This document shows, one piece after another, positions 22,274 to 34,563 of a stretch of DNA of 64,000 nt. Both the position numbers and the translations under genes were made by a program. The DNA comes from Sphagnum compactum (taxonomy: Eukaryota > Bryophyta > Sphagnopsida > Sphagnales): assembly GCA_965153455.1 (NCBI GenBank), contig OZ234498.1, positions 14,570,001-14,634,000 on the forward strand. The letters are read 5' to 3'. Position 1 is the first letter of the stretch. Every line of letters begins with the position of its first letter. The notes beneath the pieces were generated by a model that worked only from the letters and a program-made list of their open reading frames with translations, had not been told where the DNA came from and searched no databases.

Positions 22274-25200
22274 ATGATGATGGAAACCAGCATGGGACCG
22301 GACACGGGCTTGTTGTTATTGGACTTGGATGTGTTGCAGCTCCCTGCCGAATTTGCATCGCCTTCCTCTTCTCCTTCCTCTTCTGCTGCTGCTGCTTCCT
22401 CCGCTGTTGTTTCTAGTACTACTACTAGTGGCAAGCTTTCTCTGTCGCATGCATCCCGTCTCGATGACCTGTTTGCGCAATGGCTCTCTCTGCCCGACAC
22501 TCAACGCCTGGTACGACAACATACATTTCTTCTTCTTCTGTTGCCGTCTCTGTTGCCTATCTTTTCTCCCTTTTTCCTTCCCACGATTCCAAAGACTCTA
22601 ACCTACCCTTTGCTTTTTGAATGTTCGGTTTATTAGGCTTTTGGTCTTCTTCCTCTATTTATTTTTTTTGTGTTTGTGCCTGTTATGATTATGGTAATTC
22701 AAACTTCTGTTACAAAGATTCTTGCGCAAGAAGAAGTGTCAATCCAGCTTCTAGTCATGGGGATTGCTGTTGAAGTGCTTGAACTAGGGTTACAGAAGGC
22801 CTTATTTTTAACCCTAAGAATGAAGGGCTTTCCATCACTCTCATCAGCAACAATGCTGGGCCAGCTGAAGAGCGAGTGGCTAAAATCCTTGCTTAGGCAT
22901 TTGTAGACATGGTTTTTTTTTTGGTTCATCCCTCACCCTCAGACTCTTGATTGCTTTGTCTCAGCAGGCTGATGATGGGATAAGCATTCACTTTTTTTCA
23001 CAGTTGTTGTGTCTTACTGCAATGCATGTTGGGGTTAGTTCTTAGGGACAGCAGCTGCTGCAAGAGCAGTTGGACACAATTCCCTTTTGGTTTGTCTGTT
23101 TGTTTTTTATCTGCCCTAACACTGACATCCTGTGATTCTTGTTGGCACATACCTGTGCCAGGCTAGCTGTGACGCACTGCAGTGGACACATGAAATAGGG
23201 GGGGCAAATTTTTGTGTCTTTTATGCATTGTGTTGTGCAAATGTGGCAATGCTTTACTCTATCCTCACTGTGAAGTTTTCATATGGTTGCCTGGCTTGAC
23301 TGCCAAGAGAATCTTTTCTTCATTTGATTTCTAGGTTGGGCTCTGTGTTCGAGATTCGGTTGAATCCACACTTTGTGTTTGTATTATGGCCCAGAAATTT
23401 TTGTCTGTAACTCTTCTCTTTTCGTTTCCTTAAAGGAGGAGGAAGGTTCTATCTAGGGTTGGGGTTTTGTGTGAATCCACAAATGACAAGTATTGTTATG
23501 CAGTCTGTGAAGGGATTTGGATTGTGGATTGTATGCTGTTTGGTGAATGATGGGCGGGGGGTGGGGTTAGGTGATGTCTTTGCTGGAGGAAGCAAAGTTG
23601 GTGAATTCATCAACAGCTCAAACAAGTCCTAGTGGTCCTGCTTCACTGCTACCAGGTGTTTTCAAGGAAGGATGCACACCTCCGCTCTCTCCAAGAAACT
23701 CACCTCTGTCACCCAAGTCCCCAATGCGACGTTCTGGCTCTGGACCTAGCAATTTGGGCTCTCCCTTAAGGAAATCCAGTGACCGACTTCAAGAAGTGAT
23801 TCCTCAGGTATCTAACAGGTTGGCCCTTTGACTTGTGCATACAACCTTTATAAGGTACAAAAAAGTAAAAGCAGTTGTCCTTGTTGGTGTTCTGAGCACT
23901 GTGCTGAGCTTCGTGTTGTTTATGTTGTTTGGTTGTTGGTGGATGTTTTTTCTGGACATGGGGCAATTGGTGATCTCAGTTCTATTTCCCTGATGGACCT
24001 CCTGCATCAAGAGAAATGGCAAGTCAGTGTTTGGCCCGCATTGACCAAATATTTGCTGGTCACCCTGATGGCCTCCCTGCATCTGGTTTGTTCTCTCACT
24101 CAGGACGCAGTCCATACAGCCAGATTGTTGTTCTTCTATTCATTAGGCATTTTTTTGTGACAGTGTGCACAATGTTGAATAACATGGTGGATTACTTAGT
24201 ACTACAAAGAACAGTTTTAGGTTTGATGTTGGGTTGCCTTCCTCAGACACTTGCACAGCAGATTGTTGTGCTTTCATGGTTCATGGTTTTTGGCTGTACT
24301 TTTTACAATATTTATCAGTAACATAAAGGCTGTTGAATAGCAGATTTAACAGGCCGAGTGTGTTGCTAACAAGTGATATCTGTTTGAATCTTGGACCTGA
24401 CTACATGGAATAAGTTAGGGTTCTTTCATGTCAGGTTGTGTTCAATCTTGATGTTGCTTGAGGGTGTGTAATTGCAGCATTTATGACAATCACAAAGGAG
24501 ATTTGCAAACTACCATCCTTTTTCTCCAGCATTTTATTCAGAAACCTTGATGTTAATGGCACTGGCCTTGTCACAAGGTGGCATTCTGACCCAACCCAGC
24601 TCAGTTCTAATTGGAGGTTCTCTTTGAGTTGGAAAGCAGTGATTGAAAAGCAGCCAGTCGTTGTGTGGTGTTACCCAAGGGGGTTAGAAATGGTATGACT
24701 TACGTCTGATGTTGTATATTTCAACATTCTGCTTCAGCCATTCTTGTGCTGAACATCCTTGCGCATGAAGGTTTTAGCAAGGTGGTCATTGTAAGATCTG
24801 GTTCTGCAAGAGTTACTATTCCTTATACTTGAGATGAGATTCTCTTGTTGTGTGCAGATTCACACAAAAGCCTTGTTCTGTCCTTTCACATGCAGTTTTT
24901 TTATATATATCTTATATTGAATATAGGAGATTCAATTGGAGTGCAACTCTGCATGTTGTCTTTGATCTCTTTAGATACATCATAGGAGGCTTGCTTTGAG
25001 GCTAGGTAGTGGTGATGTACTAGCCATGTGAGCATTTGAGTTACCGTACTTTAATCTGTTGGGTTGCCAAATCACCACTATTCTTTGCATTACATGAGTG
25101 TCTCTATTGGACCCATGATTGAATATCTTAACATTAGTTCTTGTTGAGCAATATCTGGTTATAGTGGCCTCATGATCAGCTGTGAAGATCAGAGTTGGAG

Positions 25201-28100
25201 GTATTTTTGGTTAGAACAGATTTCCTGTTGCTGCAGGTCATGGACTTCCTTCTAAACCCCTGCACCTTGGAAAACTTGTGTTTATCAAAATTTGTAGGGC
25301 TAGACCTCTTGCCAAACTAGCCACCTGATTGGGTGCAATCTGTTGCAGGGAAAGGTTCATAGAGTACTGGGTTGATCAGAATATGCTGACAGCTGACACA
25401 GCAACTCGTCTCTTCACAGTATTGAAGCAACCAGACAAGAATTATCTGACACAGGTCAGTTTCATACACTTCATGAAAAAATGTTATAAACTCTGAGATG
25501 ATGATAAAACCCTCAGTACAGTAAATCATCCCAGGCTCTGGTCATGCCTTAGGACATATTACGACAATTCACAAAGATTACACCCCTTGTGCTTATTCAT
25601 TCCTGCATGGCTATACTGGCAACCACTGGCATGCCACCTTATGGAATTAATGTGTATTTGCACTATTGCTAGGATTTGTTGTTCAGATCACAGCTCGTCT
25701 TCAGTGTTTTGGGTACTGTTGAGTTGAAGTTACATACACCTGGTCCTGGCCTTGAGGATTCTGTCCTTCCAGATTTTGGAGAGCTTCCTTGAGAAATTTT
25801 GACACAGCACAGCCATTGAGTGTGGGGAGTCTTGATGTTGGTGCATGTGCAGGAAGATTTTAGGCCCATATTAAGGGAGCTTTTAGCTACACATCGTGGT
25901 TTGGAGTTTCTCCATGATACCCCTGAGTTTCAAGAGAGATATGGTATGGACAAATCTGTAGCTTTTGACATTTGTTACAAAATTGTGTGGTTGTGACATA
26001 CATAGTCTGTTCATGAAAGGCTGATAGTTTGCCATGGGATGGGATGGGATGGTTTAGCTGAGACTGTCATATACAGGATCTTCTTCTATGTAAATAAGGC
26101 TGGCAATGGGCAGCTACAGCTGAGAGAGATTAAGCGGAGCAATCTAATTGCTTCCTTGCAGCAAGTGGATGAAGAGGAGGACATCAACAAGGTGTTACGG
26201 TGGGTATTACCTCCATGATTCTCTTCTCCTGAAACTAAGTGAATGAAAGCAAGATTCACCACCTGGCATTGCTTGTGTTATTATCTTCAAGTGTCATGAA
26301 TTTCTTTTTTTGGTGCTTTGAGATATAATGAATATCTTTTGGTGATGACAGATACTTCTCATATGAGCACTTCTATGTCATTTACTGCAAGTTCTGGGAA
26401 CTTGATTCAGATCATGACTTTTTGATTGATAAGGATGACTTACTGCGATATGGAAACCATGCTCTCACATACCGCATTGTTGAGCGTATTTTTTCACAGG
26501 TAGGAAATTGTACCTTGCCATTAGTTCTTGTTCTTGGTGATTATGTACCTGTAATTTGGGGGCTGTATTTGTGTTTGGTGAGGAGTTGACTTTTCTTTTT
26601 GTTGTTCCCTTTTTGCTTCAACCTCAGGATGGCAGTAACTTTGTTATTGAAGTTGATGTGCATTTTGTGATCAAGCCTTTCTTTTGAGGATCTCTTTCAG
26701 TTGAGTGTACCTTGATCTCTTTCCTGCCAAATCAAGGTCTTGCTGACCAGGTACACAAGCTTATAGTCAGTGTGGGTGATGACAGATACCAAGGAAATTC
26801 AGCAGTAAAGTTGAAGGAAAGATGGGTTATGAAGACTTTGTCTGGTTTATACTTTCTGAGGAGGACAAGTCATCAGAACCCAGCCTTGAGTATTGGTAGC
26901 TTTCTCACCTTCTCTCCTTCATTTCTTTCAAGGAGATGTGGTCTTGTGAAAAGGGGAGATGTTTTCTCAAGTGGAGAGTAGAGTAGACTCCCTAAATAGG
27001 TGCCTTGGTCAAGGTTTTGAGGATGGCTCTTGACTCAAGTGAGCTGTTACAGGTTCAAGTGTGTGGACCTTGACTGTGATGGTGTGATTACACCAAACGA
27101 GATGCAGTTTTTCTATGAGGAGCAGCTACATCGTATGGAGTGCATGGCACAGGAGCCTGTTCTATTTGAGGACATCGTCTGCCAAATGGCTGACATGATT
27201 TGTCCACATGTGCGTGTTCTGTACTCACAAACAGATCTCTCTCAAACATCATGCTGGTTTGCTGCAATGGACACCTTGACTCAAACTCCCTTGTTGTAAG
27301 TGGAGAAGAATGCCAGTAGATTAGACACTTCTGTCACTCACACCCAAGGGGGCAGGATGAATAGTTGACAGATTATTCTGAGTGCTGGCTTGCCTCGTTG
27401 AGTTGTTATTTCTTTTCCAGCTGAAGTCTCTGGTGAGCAAGAAGAAAGTGTCCTGTTGGGTGTTGCATAGCTTCCCTGAACTGAATTATGTGACCATGGA
27501 ATCATGCTGCAGAAAGAGGGTCAGCTTACATTACGTGACCTGAAGCGATGCAAGCTTTCTGGCAACTTTTTCAACATCCTCTTCAATCTAAACAAATTTG
27601 TTGCTTTCGAGACCCGAGACCCTTTTCTTATTCGACAGGTATCTGCAGCATTCTGATGTCCACGTGGTTTTTTGCTTGCAATGTGTTTTGTTGATGAAGT
27701 ATGTGGGAATGTGTCACTGGCTTGATGCATACTGTAGACAGGATCTGATTTACATCACAACAAGGTTTAGTTCATCATTCATGGGAAATCACCAGTCTGC
27801 ACATGGGAATCCTTACACCCTCTACAGGTCAAAGGGGATGCACATGCTGACAGACTGGAGAATAAAGGTGCATCAGGTTTTGTACCATTTGATCCTGAAA
27901 ATTTTGTACACTATTATTATCCCTGGTACCATATTGCACTTAACCATATGGTGGTGCAGGAAAGGGAGGATCCTTCATTGACGGAGTGGGACCGTTTTGC
28001 ACACACTGAATACATTCGATTGTCAATGGAAGAGGATGGTGAAGATGCTTCAAACAGCAGTGCAGAAGTTTGGGATGAATCATTTGAAGCACCCTTTTGA
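22274..28100 (+). CDS. Protein phosphatase 2A regulatory subunit B'' (EF-hand type)
   Basis: Twelve exons: 22274-22510, 23571-23807, 23980-24085, 24478-24577, 25349-25454, 25853-25943, 26058-26199, 26352-26499, 26786-26895, 27053-27209, 27513-27638 and 27960-28100. They total 1701 nt (566 aa) with consistent phases. B'' subunits bind the PP2A A/C core and set substrate choice in a calcium-sensitive way. Key matches to plant B'': [14 protein letters not shown], the proline-directed Ser segment [116 protein letters not shown] and the end FEAPF. EF-hand loops are [12 protein letters not shown] and [12 protein letters not shown], with a degenerate one at DVNGTGLVT. It is the general plant B'' type, not TON2/FASS. 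The N-terminal 75 residues, with a serine/alanine run, are the most divergent part. A three-copy repeat lies just upstream. Confidence 0.95.
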
Positions 28101-29328
28101 CAGCTTCAGGGGCATCACTAGTTTAAGAGCTGTGCTCTGTATCGTTGATTATTCTTTTTTTATTGCACTCCAATTACAACATAGGTCACTTCTGTCTAGA
28201 TTATTCCTCCATGGAAATTTCATACTTAGTGTGTAGATTAGGATGAAACTGTACAGTTTTAGAACTGCAACTTAGCTAGGCACTGTACAACAACATTCAT
28301 GGAACTTGGATTACAAAGCCTGTTGATTCGGGTTATTATGTAGAGGTCCTTTAGGTTTCTCCCAGGTGGTTTGTATTTCTGTTCAAATGCCAGGGTGATG
28401 TTCAAAGGAACAGCACTGTCTGTATCTGGTACCTTGGTTGCAGGGAAATCACTCCCCAAGTGGTGTGTGCCAAGGATGACTGACAGACAATGTCAACAAC
28501 GAAAAACTTCAGTTGGTCAGTCAGTCAGTCAGTCAGCCAGTGAGTAACCCACTAATACCAGCTTTGTCGTGTGTAATGGATTATCAAATCTAGCAAGTGG
28601 GCATTTTGCGTTATTGCATTTTGAGTAAGTATCTTGATGCAGGAATGGCAGTGTGCATTTGCAATTCAAAGAGTGTAATTCAAAACTCAAGTTCCCTAAT
28701 GTTGTTCTTTTCTTTCTTTCTTTGCAAAACGTATGCTACTACTGTTGTTGTCAAAAGAAAGCAAGCAGTAGAAGGGAAAATGATAGTCTGCAGCTGCAAT
28801 CTCTAGTTCTTCGGCCTTGGAAGAAGCTCCTCCCCTGGTCCAAAGAAGAAAAGAGTGAGGCTTTTCCTGAAAGCTTAGTCCTTTCAGCTTGAGATTGTAT
28901 TGTTCAGGCTCTCGATTCAGCTGCAATGTTCTCAGAATTGCATAAAAGACAAGGAAACCAGAAATCTCTCGAAGGAAATTTCGGAGATTCGGTTGGACGC
29001 AATAGTGTAGCCGGTCTTCTTCATTAGTTTTCCGCCGAAAGATCGCAAGCTTGGTTGCAACAGGATTGAGCAAAAACCCTAAAGTTGAAGCTCAGTCAGT
29101 CGCCTGGCTGATGATCAAGCCAAAAGGTGCAATCTTTTCTCGGAAAATGGATTTAGAAGAGTTGTTTTTCGGCTATTAGGTTCCTTCGATCTAGATCTAT
29201 CTGCGAAGAAAAGAAAAGAAAAATCATAACTTAGAGAAAGTTTGTATCGCGAGAGAGAGAGCGAGCGAGCGAGCTGTCTGCTGATTCTCTACGGAAACTG
29301 CGACAAAAAGGGGGTGGGGAGATTCGAG
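28101..29328 (+). other. PP2A 3' UTR, spacer and BTB-gene promoter/leader
   Basis: The first part is the presumed PP2A B'' 3' UTR. A GTCA tetranucleotide microsatellite lies at about 28511-28538. A telobox (AAAACCCTAAA) occurs near 29074. A GA/GCGA-rich leader (about 29250-29275) precedes the BTB start codon. No additional gene was seen. Confidence 0.5.
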
Positions 29329-29517
29329 ATGTCGCAGGGAGTGTCGGTGGTTGGAGATGACCTAGACAACATCTTTTATGGCGATGAGCCTGACGAGCCA
29401 GCTCTTCCTCGGAAGAAGGTAGAGAGTATTTGCTCTTCTGGAAGACTTTTTGCATCTGGAGTGTTGTTGTATTTTACTCAATTTTGTCATAAATCCTTGA
29501 GCTCTACAGCTCGCTCA

Positions 29518-29552
<35 letters not shown>

Positions 29553-32500
29553 CTGTCTCGAGTTTTTTCTTTTTGGGTATCTGTTGTGATCAATTTGCAG
29601 TAGCTGATTGCAGATTGTGCAAAACAAACTTAGGCACCCACCATGCCCACCTTGATTGCTTATGGAATGTGTTCTTCTTTTGCAATTTTTTCATAAACCC
29701 TTGAGCTCTGCAGCTTGCACTTTCTACTCTTTCAAGATGCTTTTGCAGAGCTGATTCTGAGAATTCTAGCTGATTTGTGGGAATGTGAAAATTGAGCTTT
29801 TTGAGCAGCAGCTAGGCCTACATGGAGCTGAATGTTTTGTATTTGTTCTTTTTTTTTCAGTCCTTTGTCATAAGGGCCACTGCCACCACCTTTGAATTGC
29901 TACACACAAGTGTGCTGCTGAATCTGTCAAAATGATGTGTTTTGCTTCTTCATCTCTGATGGAGATAACAAATTGTATGACAAAGTAGGTCACAACTCCT
30001 TCATGTCCCAGTTGTGCTTTCAAAATCTCTTGTACAATTTTTGGGTCTTGTGGCTTTTGCTCTGATTTTGCAGGTACCGACAGGTGATGTTTATGAAGCA
30101 TCACGTGCAGGTGATGTGGAGCGCTTGAAGCTATTGCTGAACAAAGGTGCAAATGTGAATGCTCGGGATGCATGGGACTCAGCAGCTCTTTACTATGCAT
30201 GTTTGGCCGGACATCTTGATGCAGCTCGGATTCTGTTGGAGAATGGTGCAATTTGCAGTGAGAACACATTTGATGGTGATCGTTGCCACTATGCAGCTTT
30301 GAATTTGCATGTGCGTAAGCTGTTGAAGGCCTTTGAGGCACGACCACCTCCTCTTGATCCACTTCCTCGCTCCTTCCGTGAGCTTTTCATCATCTTTGAT
30401 GCAAATTCCAGGTATACCCTAAACCCTATATCATTCACTGCTGCTGCTGTATATGTTTGTTCAACTGGAGTCAGTCAGTTGGTCACTGCAGCAAGTTCCA
30501 AGCCACAGAGTTCTTCTTAGTTTCAATGGCACCCATGACACAATGCATATGATGAAGTGATTCTTTCACTGAATAGAAATAGGATCTGCTGCTAGTTGGA
30601 GTTCCAACTCTCATCATCTTTGTCAGGTTTACGGTTTCCAATGTGCACTATGCTGATTTTTCTTTACTATGTTCTGAATACAACCTTTGGCAGGTACATA
30701 GAGGGAAACCCTGCAGCACCTTATGAGAAGTTATCCATCAGTGAATTCGGACTAAAACAGAGGGTGAAAAGTGGGGTATCTGCAAGCTTTGAACCAGCGA
30801 TGATGGTCAATACATACACTGGAACAGAAGATGTTTTGGGTCCTGATATCATTCTCTTTTTGGCTGGAAGACCTGTCGGAGCTCATCGTGCCATACTCGC
30901 AGCCAGGTCTCCATTCTTCAGGAGACAGTTGGAAACAGGGTGGAAAGGTCGCCGTGAAGTGCGTTTAGCAAACCCAAAACTCAAGTTTGCTGCACTTTTT
31001 AGCCTGCTTCATTTCTTTTACACCGATCGCCTGGATGTGGCTGTGGATGATATGGAAGACTTGGTGCGCATTTGCAAAGTGTGTGGGTGTGATGGCTTAC
31101 GGAGAGCCTTGGAAAGTGAGATTGTCCATCAGAAATATGCTGATTATAAGTCACTGAAGGGAGTTGAAGACTCTCAGAAGCGTTTTATTTTGCAAGCATC
31201 ATCATTGCCTGAGAGTGAACGGCTTCCAGCAGCCATGCAAGCTCTTCTTGCATTGGCACTAGAAAATTCAACTGTAAGAGTGACTTATCAGGACAATGAC
31301 ATTCCAGGCAATGGAGTAGGGCACAGAAAGAGGGAAACCATGAGCAAATTGTCTGCTGAGACAGAGCTCTCCACCAAGATGGTTTGGAATGAGGAAAAAC
31401 AGGTAACACCTTGCAGATCTGGTGTTCCAGATTTGCTTTCATACATGGAATATTTCTCCTGCTAGCATATTGGATTGATAAAGAAGGGAAAGCTCATAGG
31501 TACTTGATGAACAAGAGATTGGGTTTTCTTAATGGACAAAAATCCTCAAACTTTGGGCTATTTGTGCATCCAGGATGAAGCGCAATTGGATGGCAATGAA
31601 AGGCTGGAACATGCTTTTGATGCTTGCTCCATTAGCCAGAAAGACAATTATAAAGAAGATTTTGCAGACGTCTGCTTGCACGTGGGAGGGAAAAGATATA
31701 GATGCCACACAGTAATATTGGGTGCACGCTCAGAATATTTCAAGGCTCGATTCTCGAGAAGAAATGGATTCCAAGAAGGTCTACAGGAGACAACCCTGTT
31801 GCAGAAAGGGAAGGGATTATCATTGCCACTACTGCAAGAGCATGACTTAAGCGCAGGTGCCTTTGAGAAGGTTTTGGAGTACATGTAAGCCTCCACCTTG
31901 GGTTTTAGGGATCCCATGGTTTTGGGTAACTGATGTTAGTCTGAACATCCTTGAAGGTGTTTCAATCTGCAGGACTGACCTGCATCCAAGCACCAGAGTT
32001 GTAGGCCAATGGTACAAGATTCTTGGCAAGTGGTCAGACTTAATTTCCTCCAACCCGTCAATAGTTTGAGACTGCAGCAGCATGTAGTTCTTGAACACAT
32101 TGATGTTGTTGTGCACAAGGCTACTACATTATCTTGTTCAAGTTGGCTTATTGTTTGTCATTTTGTTTGGTTCAGGTGCTTGATCCGGGTATATAATCTG
32201 TGTGTGTTGCCTTTGCAGTTATACAGACACTGTCAAGGAGGTCGACCCAAATCAGGTATTCATTGGAACTTCCAACTTGTTTTTTCAGTTGCTTGATATG
32301 GTGGAAATGAGTACTGTGTTTGGGCAAGGAAAGAATGGGAGTACCCAATTCCAGTATTGTGTAGATGGATGCCGAATTCAGATCTGAAAAATTGAGTAAA
32401 AAGGCCCATATTTAAAACACAAACCACCTGGTGTGCAAGGGGTAGAGCATGTGCATTCCATTACTGATGTAAGGGGAGATGCGGAAAATGCAGGCAGAGG

Positions 32501-33112
32501 AGATATTTGATGCTGCATCCAGATATCTCTTGTTCCCCTTGAACCGTGCAGTGACTGATGCATTGTTGCCTCACTTGGAGACTGCATCACCCTCTGAGCT
32601 CTGCCACTGGCTTCTCCTGGCTGACATGTAAAATTCAGAGACAACTTCTCTCTGTTCTTTTACAATTTTTTTATTATTTTTATCATTTTTATTTTCATAC
32701 TGGGTTTCATGCTTCTTCCATCTTCTAAGGAAAAGTCTCAATCCCAGGCCAACCCCCCCATTTGCATATTTTTTACAGGTATGGAGCATGGAAGTTGCGA
32801 GAGTATTGCCTGGATGCCATGGCAGTTAATTTTGAAATTTTTGCAGCTACACCTGAATTTCGGCGCATGCTTCGGAGCCTTCCACCCCCTTCTGGAGATT
32901 TGACAGAGCGCACAACCGCTCCAAGTGCCCCTGGGGAAGTTGGCAAGGACACTAGTGAAAATCTATTGGATGACTTGCGTGAGAAGTGGCTGGCTGAAGA
33001 AGGTGCTGAGTTGGATGAGCGTGATGAGAGTGCTCGTAGATTTGATCACCGGCTGGAGCTCCTGGTAGCAGAAGCTGAGAATGATGAGTTTGACAACTCT
33101 GAGACAGGGTAG
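29329..33112 (+). CDS. Ankyrin-repeat plus double BTB/POZ protein (At2g04740-like, ABTB1 type)
   Basis: Seven exons: 29329-29418, 30074-30411, 30694-31402, 31574-31884, 32219-32255, 32494-32627 and 32779-33112. They total 1953 nt, 650 aa, with all phases consistent. After an acidic N-terminus ([14 protein letters not shown]), ankyrin repeats span about residues 33-105 ([37 protein letters not shown]). The first BTB begins near residue 194 ([20 protein letters not shown]), with [20 protein letters not shown] in its C-terminal half. The second begins near residue 408 ([20 protein letters not shown]), followed by [19 protein letters not shown] and [14 protein letters not shown]. The C-terminus keeps [11 protein letters not shown] and [14 protein letters not shown] proteins are usually Cullin-3 ubiquitin-ligase adaptors; the ankyrin-BTB-BTB order matches ABTB1/BPOZ. 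Function beyond that is inferred. Intron 1 contains a CT microsatellite (about 29519-29550). Confidence 0.94.
29519..29550. repeat. CT dinucleotide microsatellite in BTB intron 1
   Basis: About 15 uninterrupted CT units within the first intron of the ankyrin-BTB gene. Confidence 0.9.
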
Positions 33113-34563
33113 ACACATTGACGGATTCCCCAGACTACCATAGCCCAGCAGTTCCCAATTTCACCAGTTTTGCTGTGTTTATGCATGGACAAGGCAGTGA
33201 GCAGAAATTTTGTGTTCTTTGCAACTGTCACCTTGGACACCAGTTTCTTGAAACGCATAGGGAATGTGAGGAATAATTAATCATGTCAAAAGCTCCAGTC
33301 GGTAGTGGTGGCCTCCAATTGAGGTAACTCCAATTGAGGTAAACTGTCCCCTGAGAGTCAATAAGGCTGAAAGCACCCATCAATGTTTGGCTCTTTCTGA
33401 AGATCTGTAGTTTACTATGAGCTTCTTCAATGCATATCTGTTTGCAGTTTTCTTAAGGCACTTTCTGAGCCTCATAATTCAAGTGTGTGATACCCAGCCC
33501 ACATCATACCATGCCCATCAATCACCCAAAAAAATAAGAATTCAAAGCTGAGATCTCCAGTGCGCAAATCTGCTCCCTGAATCTACAGCTACTAGCAATT
33601 GTTGCTAAGTTCACTACAGTTTTCTCAAATTGAGTTGATTCTTTCCATTCACCAGCCTCTACAATTGCCAAACGCAATACCATGCCAGGTAGAAAAGGTC
33701 TACTTGTGAGAAAACGCTGGTAGTTTGCAATTCTTTTGTTTGGAGTGAATCTAGTTTTCTTGAGCAAGTAGAACTCACCACCCAGTAAGCCTCAAACCCC
33801 TGGTCAGATCATAGATTTTCTGCCCCATCTTGGGCAGTTCAGTTGCCTTCCTGTACTTTACAGCATCTGCCAGGAATAATTGCAAAACAACATAAGCTAA
33901 AATCCCTAGAGACAGCCTTGACATAATAAACAGGGTGTGCATTCTGAAAAGCATTCCAGCTGTCTCAACAACCCCAGATGCTTGACAGTTTGGGTGATCA
34001 TTCACACATTTACATGTTTCCTTTCCTTTGCTGTTGACTGCAGAGAATAGCAAAATGTGAAAACTAAAAAGTAGTCTCGATTGGTGGTAACAAAATAAAT
34101 GCAATTTCGGTAAGAATAGATATTCTGGCATAAGCAACTCAGCCCCACCTACCAAAATATCAGCGCAAAATTACATGGTTCTTACAACTGCTGTGTGATG
34201 ACCTCACAGCACATTTGTAACCACTTCCATCTCTAGTAATGGTGTTGATGCGCTTTCTGTGAAAGTCACACAATCCAGAAAACAAGCATCAGCAACCCTT
34301 AAAACTGCCTGCCTCCCAAGAGAACAGTGCTGTGATGACGGTCATTGCCCAGTTCTAGAACTGGGCAGAAAATTGAACCCTGCACACCTGCTGCAATGGC
34401 CAGAAATGTATATGTTGCAGGATACTGGAGTCCGTGCATCAACAAACACATGACCTCCCCACAAAGGGCATCATCAACAAATGCCCCCTACTCTGGCAAA
34501 AAAACCCTCAGCTGCTATTGTGAATAACAGAATAACGCTCCTGGTAACAGTCATTTGACTGAC
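33113..34563. other. Spacer between the convergent BTB and NRP genes
   Basis: Contains the two 3' UTRs. A minus-strand open stretch (about 33775-34020) encodes a cysteine-bearing segment (TCKCVNDHPNCQ), a hydrophobic helix-like segment (SLGILAYVVLQLFLADAV) and YRKATELPKMGQKIYDL, with a TTG rather than an ATG at the open end. I do not recognise it. It may be noncoding 3' UTR or an exon of an unrecognised gene. Confidence 0.4.

Noticed and set aside
22274-28100. Identification as TON2/FASS, the other EF-hand PP2A B'' protein of plants
   Set aside because: The [10 protein letters not shown] start, the [17 protein letters not shown] block and the C-terminal EAPF ending are those of the general B'' family. 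TON2 lacks them and has a different N-terminus.
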